This document shows positions 7,693 to 15,489 of a stretch of DNA of 22,571 bases, piece after piece. The notes under the pieces are model-generated. The model was not told the DNA's origin. It saw nothing but the letters and a program-made list of their open reading frames with translations, and searched no databases. Both the position numbers and the translations under genes were made by a program. The DNA lies in assembly GCA_003648225.1 (NCBI GenBank), contig QMOL01000012.1:1-22571 (forward strand), in the 5' to 3' direction. This stretch comes from Chlamydiota bacterium (GTDB lineage: Bacteria; Auribacterota; UBA3054; B51-G9). Position 1 is the stretch's first letter; each line of letters opens with the position of its first letter.

Positions 7693-8196
7693 ATGATTGA
7701 AAATAAAGAAAATTTAAATAACTTTATCGAGGTGGCTGAAACAGAGCATACCGCGTACATAAAAATTCACGGCAAAGGCACTTTTAAATTGGCGCCGGAT
7801 TTCAAAGATTTTGTTGAACAAGAAATGAGGAAAAAAATTCGCGGGGTGCTTATTGATCTTTACTACTGCGAAACTCTTGATAGTACCTTTATCGGCACAA
7901 TTACCAGCCTGACTCTTAAATATAAAAAAAATGGTCGAAGTCAAGTAAGATTATTTAACGTTAATAAACACATTCGCGCTATTCTTAAGAATCTCGGTTT
8001 GATAAATATTATTGATATTTTTGATGAGGTGAAAAACGATTCCGCGGAATTTACAAATATTAAAGCTACAGATAGATCTAAAATCGAAATCGCTGATTTA
8101 ATGCTTGATGCTCATGAAACTTTGGCATCACTAAATGATAAAAACGCGGCTGAATTTAAAAACGTTGTTGATATGTTGAGTAAAAAAGTAAAATGA
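7693..8196 (+). CDS. STAS-domain anti-sigma factor antagonist-like protein
   Basis: A 167-residue soluble protein. Residues about 12-110 form a STAS fold: strand FIEVAETEHTAYIKIHG, then IRGVLIDLYYCETLDSTFIGTI (about 49-70), where S64 in D63-S-T is the expected phosphorylation site. Family role: an unphosphorylated STAS antagonist binds an RsbW/SpoIIAB-type kinase and frees its partner; a phosphatase reactivates the antagonist. About 55 extra residues after the domain, helical and charged, are unusual for a plain RsbV (about 110 residues). The stop overlaps the start of the SpoIIE-type phosphatase by four bases (ATGA), which implies translational coupling and a functional pair. The kinase partner is not in the window. 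Confidence 0.85.
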   Translation: MIENKENLNNFIEVAETEHTAYIKIHGKGTFKLAPDFKDFVEQEMRKKIRGVLIDLYYCETLDSTFIGTITSLTLKYKKNGRSQVRLFNVNKHIRAILKNLGLINIIDIFDEVKNDSAEFTNIKATDRSKIEIADLMLDAHETLASLNDKNAAEFKNVVDMLSKKVK

Positions 8197-9653
8197 TTGA
8201 CCAATTCCATACAGTCCTTTTAGTCGGATGGACATTAACAATTATCGTCTTCGGCGTGTTGCTTAGAAAATATACTCTGAAATGCAGATATATGCGGCGC
8301 AGAATCAGGTATGTTTCCTCCACATGTGATTGTATTGTTAATCTCCTCGATGAAGCCGCGCACTCTCTTAAAGAAAACACAGGTGTTGATAACTTTGTTG
8401 AAACCTTTACCGAATATTCTGCCAGAAGCCTGCGTTCGCAAAGCGCGGCTTTTTTTCATTACAATAAGAATAAACGAACAGTTAAAGCAGTTGCTGTTTC
8501 AGGACCGTTTCCCACATTATTTAATGCATCTTCTAAATTGATAACTCTTCTTTCCTCAAGTCCCGATAAATTAAAAGAGTATCTTCTTAACAAAGAGTTT
8601 CCTCTCGCTATTACTCCTTTTGGCGAGGCAATTACTGAACAACATGTCGTTGTTTTTAATAAAAAAGAACTTAAAGAAAGATTGAGATCTACTACTGTTC
8701 AATGCAATAGCATGATGATTATTCCGGTAACAACTGATGCTGTTTTTGGTGTTCTCATCGTTGCAAATAAAATGAAAAACAGCGATTTTAAAAAAGATGA
8801 TATTCATCTGGCCGTTGGTATGTCTGAAACGGCCGGCATCACGATTAGTCAATTGCTTTCTCTTCGAGAGATTCAGGAAAAAAGAAAAATAGATCAGCAG
8901 TTAAAAACGGCATCAGTAATTCAAAAACATCTCCTTCCGCAAACTGTGCCGCTTACCGATAAATTTGATATCGCAACTTTTTATAAGCCCGCTCAACAGA
9001 TCGGCGGCGATTATTTCGACTTTATTGATGTGGATGACGATCACCTGGGTATCGTTATTGCCGATGTGTCCGGTAAAGGATATGCTGCAGGATTAGTTAT
9101 GGCAACCGCGCGTTCACTTTTTTCAGTTATGTCACGAGCTAATTTATCTCCAAGTGACGTTTTGTGTGAGCTCAATAAATATCTTGTAAAGCTTATTCCG
9201 CAAGAGATGTTCATTTCAGTTATTTATGCTATCTTTAACAAAAAATCAAGAGAAATCGTTTGGGCACGCGCGGGACACGAACCATTAATTTGCTGCTCAG
9301 TTGGTAAAAAACCCAAAATTCTCGATGGCGGGAATGGCATGGTCGTTGGAATGCTGGAAGGAGAAGCATTTCGACAAACTCTCACTGATGAAAATTATAC
9401 TCTTAATCCAGGTGATGTTGTTTTGTTTTATACCGATGGTGTTACAGAAGCAAACGACCCTGAAGAAAATGAATTTGGTATGAATAGGCTTATAAATACA
9501 ATGAGATCTGTAACTAAAATGTCTGCTGAGAATGCTATCAACCTTATCGTCCATAAATTAAGTCGTTTCGTCCATGATCACCCCCCTTATGATGATATGT
9601 CTCTTGTCCTTATCCGTGCGATTCCTGAAAATGACACCAATAATTCAAACTGA
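8193..9653 (+). CDS. Membrane-anchored GAF / SpoIIE-type (PP2C) serine phosphatase, RsbU-like
   Basis: A 486-residue protein. Residues 7-24 are one transmembrane helix, then a basic stretch, a GAF-like sensor region at about 60-220 and a short coiled coil (223-245). The PP2C_SpoIIE domain (about 255-475) has its metal-binding motifs in order: GGDYFDF (271-277), ADVSGKG (290-296), YTDGVTEA (413-420) and DDMS (467-470). All expected aspartates are present (D273, D291, D415, D467/D468), so it should be active. The likely substrate is the phosphorylated STAS protein encoded just upstream, with which it overlaps by four bases. The GAF ligand is unknown. Confidence 0.9.
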   Translation: MIDQFHTVLLVGWTLTIIVFGVLLRKYTLKCRYMRRRIRYVSSTCDCIVNLLDEAAHSLKENTGVDNFVETFTEYSARSLRSQSAAFFHYNKNKRTVKAVAVSGPFPTLFNASSKLITLLSSSPDKLKEYLLNKEFPLAITPFGEAITEQHVVVFNKKELKERLRSTTVQCNSMMIIPVTTDAVFGVLIVANKMKNSDFKKDDIHLAVGMSETAGITISQLLSLREIQEKRKIDQQLKTASVIQKHLLPQTVPLTDKFDIATFYKPAQQIGGDYFDFIDVDDDHLGIVIADVSGKGYAAGLVMATARSLFSVMSRANLSPSDVLCELNKYLVKLIPQEMFISVIYAIFNKKSREIVWARAGHEPLICCSVGKKPKILDGGNGMVVGMLEGEAFRQTLTDENYTLNPGDVVLFYTDGVTEANDPEENEFGMNRLINTMRSVTKMSAENAINLIVHKLSRFVHDHPPYDDMSLVLIRAIPENDTNNSN

Positions 9654-9679
9654 ATATCCATTAATCCAATGATCCAATT

Positions 9680-9719
9680 GAATATCCAATATCGAACACG
9701 GAACTCTCAATCATGAAGT
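9680..9719. repeat. Dispersed intergenic repeat, copy 2
   Basis: This copy matches 1941-1980 at 35 of 40 positions; both begin GAATATCCAAT and end ATGAAGT. It is flanked on the left by ATCCA-type fragments (9655-9679). Confidence 0.75.
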
Positions 9720-9769
9720 CAAAAATTATTCTTTACTTTTACATTGCTCATTTCTTCCGCGAGCGCCTA

Positions 9770-9782
9770 TGGCCTCGGGCCA
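9770..9782. other. Small GC-rich hairpin before comM
   Basis: TGGCC (9770-9774), loop TCG, GGCCA (9778-9782). The stem is five perfect base pairs, with no T-run after it. It could end the STAS/RsbU transcript or be part of the repeat tract; evidence is thin. Confidence 0.3.
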
Positions 9783-9825
9783 AGTTGTTGAATATTGAGT
9801 GTTTAATTATAACCCATTAATCCCC

Positions 9826-11370
9826 ATGCTTTCAAGATGCTATTCTTTCACAACTATCGGTATTGATTCGGCGCCTGTCGAAGTTGAAATCGATTTGAGA
9901 AAAGGAGGGCAGGAAGCTTTTACGTCAATTGTCGGGTTACCTGATACGGCAGTAAAAGAGAGCAAGGAAAGGCTTTTTTCAGCAGTTACAAACGCGAACT
10001 TTAAATTCCCGAGAAAAAGAATACTCATAAATCTCGCTCCCGCAGACATTAAAAAACACGGTCCCGTGTTTGATCTCCCTATGGCAATTGGAATTCTTAT
10101 CGCATCTGAACAACTTCAACCCCCACCTGAAAAAAGTGTCGCTTTTATAGGCGAACTCGCTCTTGACGGCTCTGTTCGACCGGTGAAAGGTGCCCTTTCC
10201 GTTGCAATAGCTGCCCGCGCAGCAGGATTCCCACGATTGATTGTTCCCCGAGGAAACGCTGTCGAAGCAGGTTTAGTTCCGGGTATTGATGTTTTCCCGG
10301 TCGGCTCGCTTGGCGAAGCGGTAAAATTAATTGAATCGCCGACTGAGTTTGAACCTGTATCGGTTGACTGTGAAGAACTTTTCAGACAAAATCATAATTA
10401 CGAAATCGATTTTAAAGATATTAAAGGGCAGGAGCACGCTAAAAGAGCTACAGAAATTGCCGTGGCAGGTGGACATAATATGATACTTATCGGCCCGCCG
10501 GGCTCAGGTAAATCTATGCTCGCGAAAAGAATAGCTACTCTTATGCCTGAAATGACCCTCGAAGAAGCAATTGAAACGACAAGAATACATTCTGTGCGCG
10601 GCCTCTTAAATACTGAACATCAGCTTATTGCCACTCGACCTTTCAGAACTCCTCATCATACAATCTCTGATGTCGGGTTGATTGGCGGCGGGGCGAATAT
10701 TGAACCGGGAGAAGTATCTCTCGGCAACAATGGCGTTCTTTTTCTTGATGAATTCCCCGAATTCTCGCGTCGCGTGCTTGAAGTACTTCGTCAACCGCTC
10801 GAAGGAGGTACTGTTACCATTTCCAGAGCTGCCGGTACTCTCACTTTCCCTGCTAAATTCATGTTAATCGCCGCGATGAATCCATGTCCGTGCGGTTATC
10901 TTTCTCATCCGACCAAAAGCTGTACTTGCACTACGAGACAAATTTCCAACTATCGTTCTAAATTAAGTGGTCCTTTGCTTGACAGAATCGATATTCATGT
11001 CGAAATGCCCGCAGTTGATTATCGCGATCTTGTTGATAAACGCGAAGGGGAATCATCAGAAACTATTCGTAATAGATGCAGAACAACGCGTGAAATTCAG
11101 CGTAAGCGATTCACGGGCTTGAAAATTAACTGTAACGCGAGAATGAACAACGCGGCAATTAAAAAATTCTGCCCGCTCGGTGATGAAGCGCAAAATGTCC
11201 TCAAAATGGCAGTCGAAGAACTCGGCTTCTCGGCAAGAGCGTATCATCGTGTCCTCCGCGTAAGCCGAACAATTGCTGATATGGATAAGTCGGAAAACAT
11301 TAAATCTGAGCATGTGCTTGAAGCTGTGCAGTACAGAAATCTTGACAGGAGCCAGTGGCACGATTTTTAG
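9826..11370 (+). CDS. comM: ComM/YifB-family Mg-chelatase-like AAA+ ATPase
   Basis: A 514-residue protein of normal family length. An N-terminal S5-fold domain (IVGLPDTAVKES, NLAPADIKK) is followed by the Mg-chelatase AAA+ core with Walker A GPPGSGKS (223-230) and Walker B GVLFLDEF (303-310). The four-cysteine knuckle C354, C356, C366, C368 (NPCPCGY..CTC) and a C-terminal helical lid follow. ComM is a hexameric helicase that extends branch migration during integration of transforming DNA, so its presence is compatible with natural competence; the gene is also widespread in species not known to be competent. The ATG at 9826 is preferred to an in-frame GTG at 9799, since MLSRCYSF...IGID matches the usual family start. 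Confidence 0.92.
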   Translation: MLSRCYSFTTIGIDSAPVEVEIDLRKGGQEAFTSIVGLPDTAVKESKERLFSAVTNANFKFPRKRILINLAPADIKKHGPVFDLPMAIGILIASEQLQPPPEKSVAFIGELALDGSVRPVKGALSVAIAARAAGFPRLIVPRGNAVEAGLVPGIDVFPVGSLGEAVKLIESPTEFEPVSVDCEELFRQNHNYEIDFKDIKGQEHAKRATEIAVAGGHNMILIGPPGSGKSMLAKRIATLMPEMTLEEAIETTRIHSVRGLLNTEHQLIATRPFRTPHHTISDVGLIGGGANIEPGEVSLGNNGVLFLDEFPEFSRRVLEVLRQPLEGGTVTISRAAGTLTFPAKFMLIAAMNPCPCGYLSHPTKSCTCTTRQISNYRSKLSGPLLDRIDIHVEMPAVDYRDLVDKREGESSETIRNRCRTTREIQRKRFTGLKINCNARMNNAAIKKFCPLGDEAQNVLKMAVEELGFSARAYHRVLRVSRTIADMDKSENIKSEHVLEAVQYRNLDRSQWHDF

Positions 11371-11382
11371 TTGATTGCGACC

Positions 11383-11414
11383 GACAAAAAATGTCGATTG
11401 AAAATCTTCGATTT
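11383..11414. other. Tandem small stem-loops between comM and the glycosyltransferase
   Basis: CGACA-N5-TGTCG (about 11382-11396) and AAAATC-TTC-GATTTT (11400-11414) form two short perfect hairpins in the 70-base gap. The second ends in a T-stretch. They may act as a weak terminator for comM. Confidence 0.3.
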
Positions 11415-11440
11415 TGTCCGTTGTGTTCATTAATAAAATT

Positions 11441-12481
11441 ATGACCGAAGATATAAAAAATAATCCCGAAATTACTATCGCTTTTCTAAACTATAATACC
11501 GCGGAGGATCTTATTCGCGCGATTAATAGTGTGCCGGAAGCGTGCGGCAATATTGATTATCACATTACGGTTATTGATAACTGTTCAACGGATGATTCTG
11601 TCGAACAATTAAGAAAATACGATGATAGACTTGATATTCTCATTTTAGAAAAAAATTTTGGTTTCGCTGCCGGTTTCAACAAGATTTTTTCTCATATAAA
11701 TACTCCGTATTATTTTTTGCTTAATTCTGACATCATTCTTTCACCGGGATGCGTAAAAAAAATACTCACAAGAGTTAAGGAAAATTCTAAAATAGGAATT
11801 GCAGGCGTTAAACTCATTCGCGAAAACGGATCCCCACAAACTTCTTTCGGTAAGTTTCCTTCGCTTGCAAGTGAATTACTCAACCGCTCACTATGGCAGA
11901 AGATCTACGCGAAAAGAATTACCGATAACGGACAACAGATTACGGGTCACGATACCTCGCTCACCGATGTATCCAAAAATCCGGGATTTTATGATGTTGA
12001 TTGTATTATCGGTGCGGCAATGTTCCTCCCGCGGTCAACTTTTGAAAAGGTAGGAAGAATGGACGAGGATTTTTTCTTTTTTCTGGAAGAAACGGATTGG
12101 TGCAAAAGAATTCAAAATGCGGGACTGATTGTTGCTCATTTTCCTGATATTGAAATCACTCATTTGCAAGGTAAATCAGCAAATAAAGTTCCTGTAAAAG
12201 CGAGAATAGAATTTCACCGTTCACGATTGCATTATTTCAAAAAACATTGCGGTACTGTTGCTGCCGCAATACTTTGGAGTGGCTGTTTCCTGCGTTTAAT
12301 AATTAATTGTACCGCAATGTTTTTATTGACAATTTTTACATTAGGTAAATCAGAAAAATTTAAAAATAAAATGAAACTTTATGCCGGCGTTTTAATCTGG
12401 TATCTAAAAAAATGCCCGAAAAGCGGGGGACTAAACTCGAGTAAAGACGCACGATCGTGCGTCTCTACAATAATCTACTAA
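11441..12481 (+). CDS. Family 2 glycosyltransferase
   Basis: A 346-residue GT-A enzyme related to rhamnosyltransferase-type GT2 proteins. It starts ITIAFLNYN (11-19). VIDNCSTDDS (44-53) binds the nucleotide, LLNSDI (93-98) is the DxD-type metal site and EETDWCKR (216-223) contains the catalytic acid region. A hydrophobic segment near 268-300 suggests membrane association. It probably adds a sugar to a surface polysaccharide. Two oddities: residues 160-169 (ITDNGQQITG) look like in-frame low-complexity repeat DNA within the variable part, and the last residues are encoded by a palindromic repeat at 12441-12468, so the natural C-terminus may have been replaced. The ATG at 11441 is preferred to an in-frame TTG at 11414. 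Confidence 0.88.
   Translation: MTEDIKNNPEITIAFLNYNTAEDLIRAINSVPEACGNIDYHITVIDNCSTDDSVEQLRKYDDRLDILILEKNFGFAAGFNKIFSHINTPYYFLLNSDIILSPGCVKKILTRVKENSKIGIAGVKLIRENGSPQTSFGKFPSLASELLNRSLWQKIYAKRITDNGQQITGHDTSLTDVSKNPGFYDVDCIIGAAMFLPRSTFEKVGRMDEDFFFFLEETDWCKRIQNAGLIVAHFPDIEITHLQGKSANKVPVKARIEFHRSRLHYFKKHCGTVAAAILWSGCFLRLIINCTAMFLLTIFTLGKSEKFKNKMKLYAGVLIWYLKKCPKSGGLNSSKDARSCVSTIIY
12441..12468. repeat. 28-base palindromic element overlapping the glycosyltransferase 3' end
   Basis: Thirteen of fourteen positions pair around the centre at 12454/12455; the core AGACGCACGATCGTGCGTCT is a perfect 20-base palindrome. The element is GC-richer than its surroundings and lies across the last codons of the gene that ends at 12481. 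It could form a cruciform or a strong RNA hairpin, and may cap the 3' end of the transcript. Confidence 0.8.
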
Positions 12482-12492
12482 TCCAATAATTC

Positions 12493-13116
12493 ATGTATAA
12501 AAATATTCTTTTCGATATAGGAAATGTGCTCATCAAACTTTATCCTGAACGAGCGTTTAAAAAACTCGCTAATTATATGAATCCGCTTACCGCTATGCTC
12601 ATCTGGGCAAAAAAGGATGAATTCATGAAAGACATACGTCGGGAGCAGGATTTACTTGAGACGGGTAAAATGACAATTCAACAATTTTTTTCCAGATTAA
12701 AAGGTAAAATCGGCTTAAAAATGGAATTTGAACAGTTTGAGGATGTCTGGTGCTCGATGTTTTCACTTAATGAAGATGTACTTCGGTTTGCAAATGAATT
12801 ATCTTCAAATTATAAAATCTTTCTTTTATCAAATACAAATAAAACTCATATAAATCATCTTTATAAAGAATTTCCTGTTTTCGATTTTGTTAGCGGAACA
12901 GCGCTGTCGCATGAGCTTGGTTATCTAAAACCTTCGCAGGAGTTTTTTAATAAAGCGTTGGAAAAGCTTAATATTAATGCCGGAGAATCCATTTTTATTG
13001 ACGATTCCGAAATCAACGTGAAGTCCGCTAATGAATCCGGAATAACCGCTTTCAAATTTGATAATTTGGAGAAATTAAAAGATGATTTGGCACCTTTTCT
13101 AACAAATTCCATTTAG
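12493..13116 (+). CDS. HAD-superfamily hydrolase, YihX-like
   Basis: A 207-residue HAD subfamily IA phosphatase. Motif I is FDIGNVL with nucleophile D8; the usual second aspartate is Gly10, as in E. coli YihX (FDLGNV). Motif II is S113 in LLSNTN, motif III is K146 (YLKPS) and motif IV is D170-D171 (FIDDSEIN). The helical cap lies between residues 15 and 95. YihX hydrolyses alpha-glucose 1-phosphate, so a sugar-phosphate substrate is plausible but not shown. It follows the glycosyltransferase by 11 bases and is likely co-transcribed. It is not of the GmhB (HisB-like) type, so I do not assign it to the heptose pathway. Confidence 0.85.
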   Translation: MYKNILFDIGNVLIKLYPERAFKKLANYMNPLTAMLIWAKKDEFMKDIRREQDLLETGKMTIQQFFSRLKGKIGLKMEFEQFEDVWCSMFSLNEDVLRFANELSSNYKIFLLSNTNKTHINHLYKEFPVFDFVSGTALSHELGYLKPSQEFFNKALEKLNINAGESIFIDDSEINVKSANESGITAFKFDNLEKLKDDLAPFLTNSI

Positions 13117-13117
13117 G

Positions 13118-13194
13118 GCTTGTTCGAAAAGCATTAATTATTCATTCATCAATAAATGTCGAATGAAGATGACAGAAAATATTAATTATCAAGC
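13118..13194. other. Imperfect long stem-loop in the gap after the HAD gene
   Basis: Three complementary arm pairs are nested: GCTTG (13118-13122) with CAAGC (13190-13194), ATTAAT (13133-13138) with ATTAAT (13181-13186), and TTCATTC (13141-13147) with GAATGAA (13161-13167). This may be a terminator region or a small degraded palindromic element. Confidence 0.35.
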
Positions 13195-13198
13195 AATA

Positions 13199-13227
13199 TT
13201 TAAATTTTTTTTGATTTTTGATATAAT
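13199..13227 (+). promoter_or_regulatory. Possible sigma70-type promoter of the GH172-like gene
   Basis: TTTAAA (13199-13204), a 17-base spacer and TATAAT (13222-13227), 39 bases before the ATG. The -35 box matches only four of six positions and the region is nearly pure A/T, so chance matches are likely. Confidence 0.35.
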
Positions 13228-13266
13228 TATTCAGTTGTTATTATTATAATTGTTATATTCTAAAAT

Positions 13267-14820
13267 ATGAAAAATTTATTTGTATTATTTTTTGCCGCTA
13301 CTTTTCTTTGCTCATGCGCAAACCGTAACTTTGTTGTGTGCAATTCACAAAACAGCTCTATTGTTAATTTTGACTCGCTTTTAAACGAATTGACTGATTT
13401 AAACTTGCTCGCGGAAACACCGGCGCATAAATATTCGTACAGACAGGCGTCAAGCTATGACAGACGTTCGACTAATCCTTATGATAAAACCGATACGAAC
13501 TGGTTTGCGAATGGAGATATCGGGCATTTTATTAGAACCGAAAATATTAACGGTACCAATGAATACGTAATGATGGATGCTGCCGGTCCGGGAGCTGTTG
13601 TAAGAATCTGGTCGGCAAACCCCGGAGGAACAATTAAAATTTATTTTGACGGCAATAAGAAACCGGGAATTAAAATGCCAATGAAAGAAATTTTGAACGG
13701 AAAAAATGCTTTGTTCACCAATCCTGTCTGCCATATCACCGCACGCGGTTATAACTGCTACATGCCGCTTCCATACGCCAAACATTGTAAAATAACAACT
13801 ACACAAAAGGCGACTTATTATCATGTTGATTACAGAATTTATGAATTGGGAACGGAAGTGGAAACATTTTCATTAAAAAATGCAGAAGAAAATATTTCTG
13901 ATATTAAAGCGGTAGTTGATAAATTATCGAAACCGGAAACATTGACCGGGAATATTGTCATAAATAACATGGTTAATTTTTCAGCCGACGTAGCTCCGGA
14001 TAATATTTATCAGTACGTTTCAGATAAAAATAACTCAGGAAAAATTTACAGCTTTTTATGCAAAGTTTCCGCTACTAATATTGTTGACGCTTTACGAAAT
14101 TGTCAACTCCAAATATTCTTCGATGATGAAGAAAAATCTTCCGTAAATGCTCCACTTGGAGACTTTTTCGCTACTGCTCCCGGACTGAACAAATTCAAAT
14201 CGCTTCCTCTTGGTATTCTTGATGATGGTGTGATGTACTGTCATTGGGTAATGCCGTTTAAAAAAAGATTCACGATAAGAATCACGAACTATTCAGATAA
14301 TCCATTGACTTTAAGCGGAAACATTATTTATTCGAAAGAAAAGTGGAATGATAAAACAAGATATTTTCACGCAAATTGGACGTCAATTTCTAATCAGCCC
14401 ACACGCCCTTTCTTTGATTGGACAATATTGAAGTGTTACGGTCAGGGCGATTTAGTAGGCACTATGATACAAATTTACAATCCCGTGCATAAATGGTGGG
14501 GGGAAGGTGATGAAAAGATATTTGTTGACGGAGAATATTTTCCAAGCATTTTTGGTACCGGCAGTGAAGATTATTTCGGTTACGCGTGGGGTGACCAAAC
14601 TATTTTTTCACATGCTTTCCATAATCAAACTCGTGCCGATGGTCCGGAATATTTAGGCAACACTTGTAATTCCAGATTCCAGATTATTGATAACGTTCCT
14701 TTTGAAAAATCTATGAAATTTAATATGGAAGTTTGGACTCATACATCTACAACTGTTTCTATGGCGTCAACTGTTTACTGGTACGCTAAGCCCGGCGCGG
14801 AATGTGAGGATAATTATTAA
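13267..14820 (+). CDS. DUF2961 (GH172-like) lipoprotein
   Basis: A 517-residue exported protein. Residues 1-17 (MKNLFVLFFAATFLCSC) form a lipoprotein signal with a lipobox-like L-C-S-C, giving C17 as the lipidated residue and Ala at +2. The mature part carries DUF2961 hallmarks: an N-terminal SYDR motif and AGPGAVVRIW (106-115), then WWGEGDEKIFVDGE (410-423) and GTGSEDYFG (430-438). DUF2961 includes glycoside hydrolase family 172 (alpha-D-fructofuranosidase/difructose anhydride and D-arabinofuranosidase enzymes). E413 and E434 are 21 residues apart, the spacing I recall for the two catalytic glutamates of that family, so activity on furanosides is likely. Probable role: surface or periplasmic glycan degradation. 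The true substrate is unknown. Confidence 0.85.
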   Translation: MKNLFVLFFAATFLCSCANRNFVVCNSQNSSIVNFDSLLNELTDLNLLAETPAHKYSYRQASSYDRRSTNPYDKTDTNWFANGDIGHFIRTENINGTNEYVMMDAAGPGAVVRIWSANPGGTIKIYFDGNKKPGIKMPMKEILNGKNALFTNPVCHITARGYNCYMPLPYAKHCKITTTQKATYYHVDYRIYELGTEVETFSLKNAEENISDIKAVVDKLSKPETLTGNIVINNMVNFSADVAPDNIYQYVSDKNNSGKIYSFLCKVSATNIVDALRNCQLQIFFDDEEKSSVNAPLGDFFATAPGLNKFKSLPLGILDDGVMYCHWVMPFKKRFTIRITNYSDNPLTLSGNIIYSKEKWNDKTRYFHANWTSISNQPTRPFFDWTILKCYGQGDLVGTMIQIYNPVHKWWGEGDEKIFVDGEYFPSIFGTGSEDYFGYAWGDQTIFSHAFHNQTRADGPEYLGNTCNSRFQIIDNVPFEKSMKFNMEVWTHTSTTVSMASTVYWYAKPGAECEDNY

Positions 14821-14850
14821 TAAGATTGTAAAATCACTAAATAATAAATC

Positions 14851-15468
14851 ATGCTTAAAACGGTCTTAAAGCAATTGAAAAGTCATGCGCCATTCACTTT
14901 TGCAGGCGCTGTTTTTGGAGTTTCGTTAGCCCTGATTTTTAGAGGGATTTCTCACGAAACTTCTTATAATCTGTTTTACATCTTTCATCCTTTGCATGTT
15001 GTTCTTAGCGCTCTGGTTACCGCGTCAATGTATAAACTGCATAATAAAAAGCCCTGGAAAGGATGGAAAGGACTCACAGTTCTTTTGGTAATTGGTTATG
15101 TCGGCTCGGTCGGCATTGCAACATTAAGTGATTCTGTTGTACCGTACATTGGAGAAACATTACTTAAAATGCCTGACAGGGGAATTCACCTTGGATTTAT
15201 AGAAAAATGGTGGTTGATCAATCCGCTTGCAATTCTCGGTGTCTTATGGGCATACTTTAAACCAACGACAAAATTCCCTCATGGGGGGCATGTTTTATTA
15301 AGCACATGGGCATCTCTTTTTCATGTTTTAATGGCAAAAGCAGGAGTCCTTTCATTTACGGCTGCTTTCGTTATCATTCCTTTTCTTTTCATTGCCGTTT
15401 GGCTGCCTTGTTGTGTTAGTGACATAGTTTTTCCATTGTTATTTGTGCGTGAAGAAAAAATCCATTAA
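14851..15468 (+). CDS. Polytopic membrane protein of unknown function with internal duplication
   Basis: A 205-residue protein with about five to six hydrophobic segments (near 16-30, 45-61, 74-92, 122-136, 146-160, 165-185). I cannot name its family. Two halves look related: F45-H-P-L-H-V-V-L-S, about 45 residues on S93-D-S-V-V-P; and F142-P-H-G-G-H-V-L-L-S, then S190-D-I-V-F-P, at a nearly constant offset of 97-98. Conserved-looking polar residues in or at membrane segments (H46, H49, D94, H113, H144, H147, C187, C188, D191) suggest metal or redox handling; this is inference. It begins 30 bases after the DUF2961 gene on the same strand and converges with the minus-strand operon. Confidence 0.75.
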   Translation: MLKTVLKQLKSHAPFTFAGAVFGVSLALIFRGISHETSYNLFYIFHPLHVVLSALVTASMYKLHNKKPWKGWKGLTVLLVIGYVGSVGIATLSDSVVPYIGETLLKMPDRGIHLGFIEKWWLINPLAILGVLWAYFKPTTKFPHGGHVLLSTWASLFHVLMAKAGVLSFTAAFVIIPFLFIAVWLPCCVSDIVFPLLFVREEKIH

Positions 15469-15489
15469 TTTTACCGTGCATTTGGTGTA

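Noticed and set aside
9799..9825. Upstream GTG start for comM
   Set aside because: ComM proteins begin near the MLSRCYSF segment, so the ATG at 9826 is preferred.
11414..11440. Upstream TTG start for the glycosyltransferase
   Set aside because: It lies inside a stem-loop, and the ATG at 11441 is better placed before the first strand.
12493..13116. HAD protein as the missing heptose bisphosphate phosphatase GmhB
   Set aside because: Motif I is DIGNVL with a helical cap, the YihX type; GmhB is of the HisB-like type without this cap.
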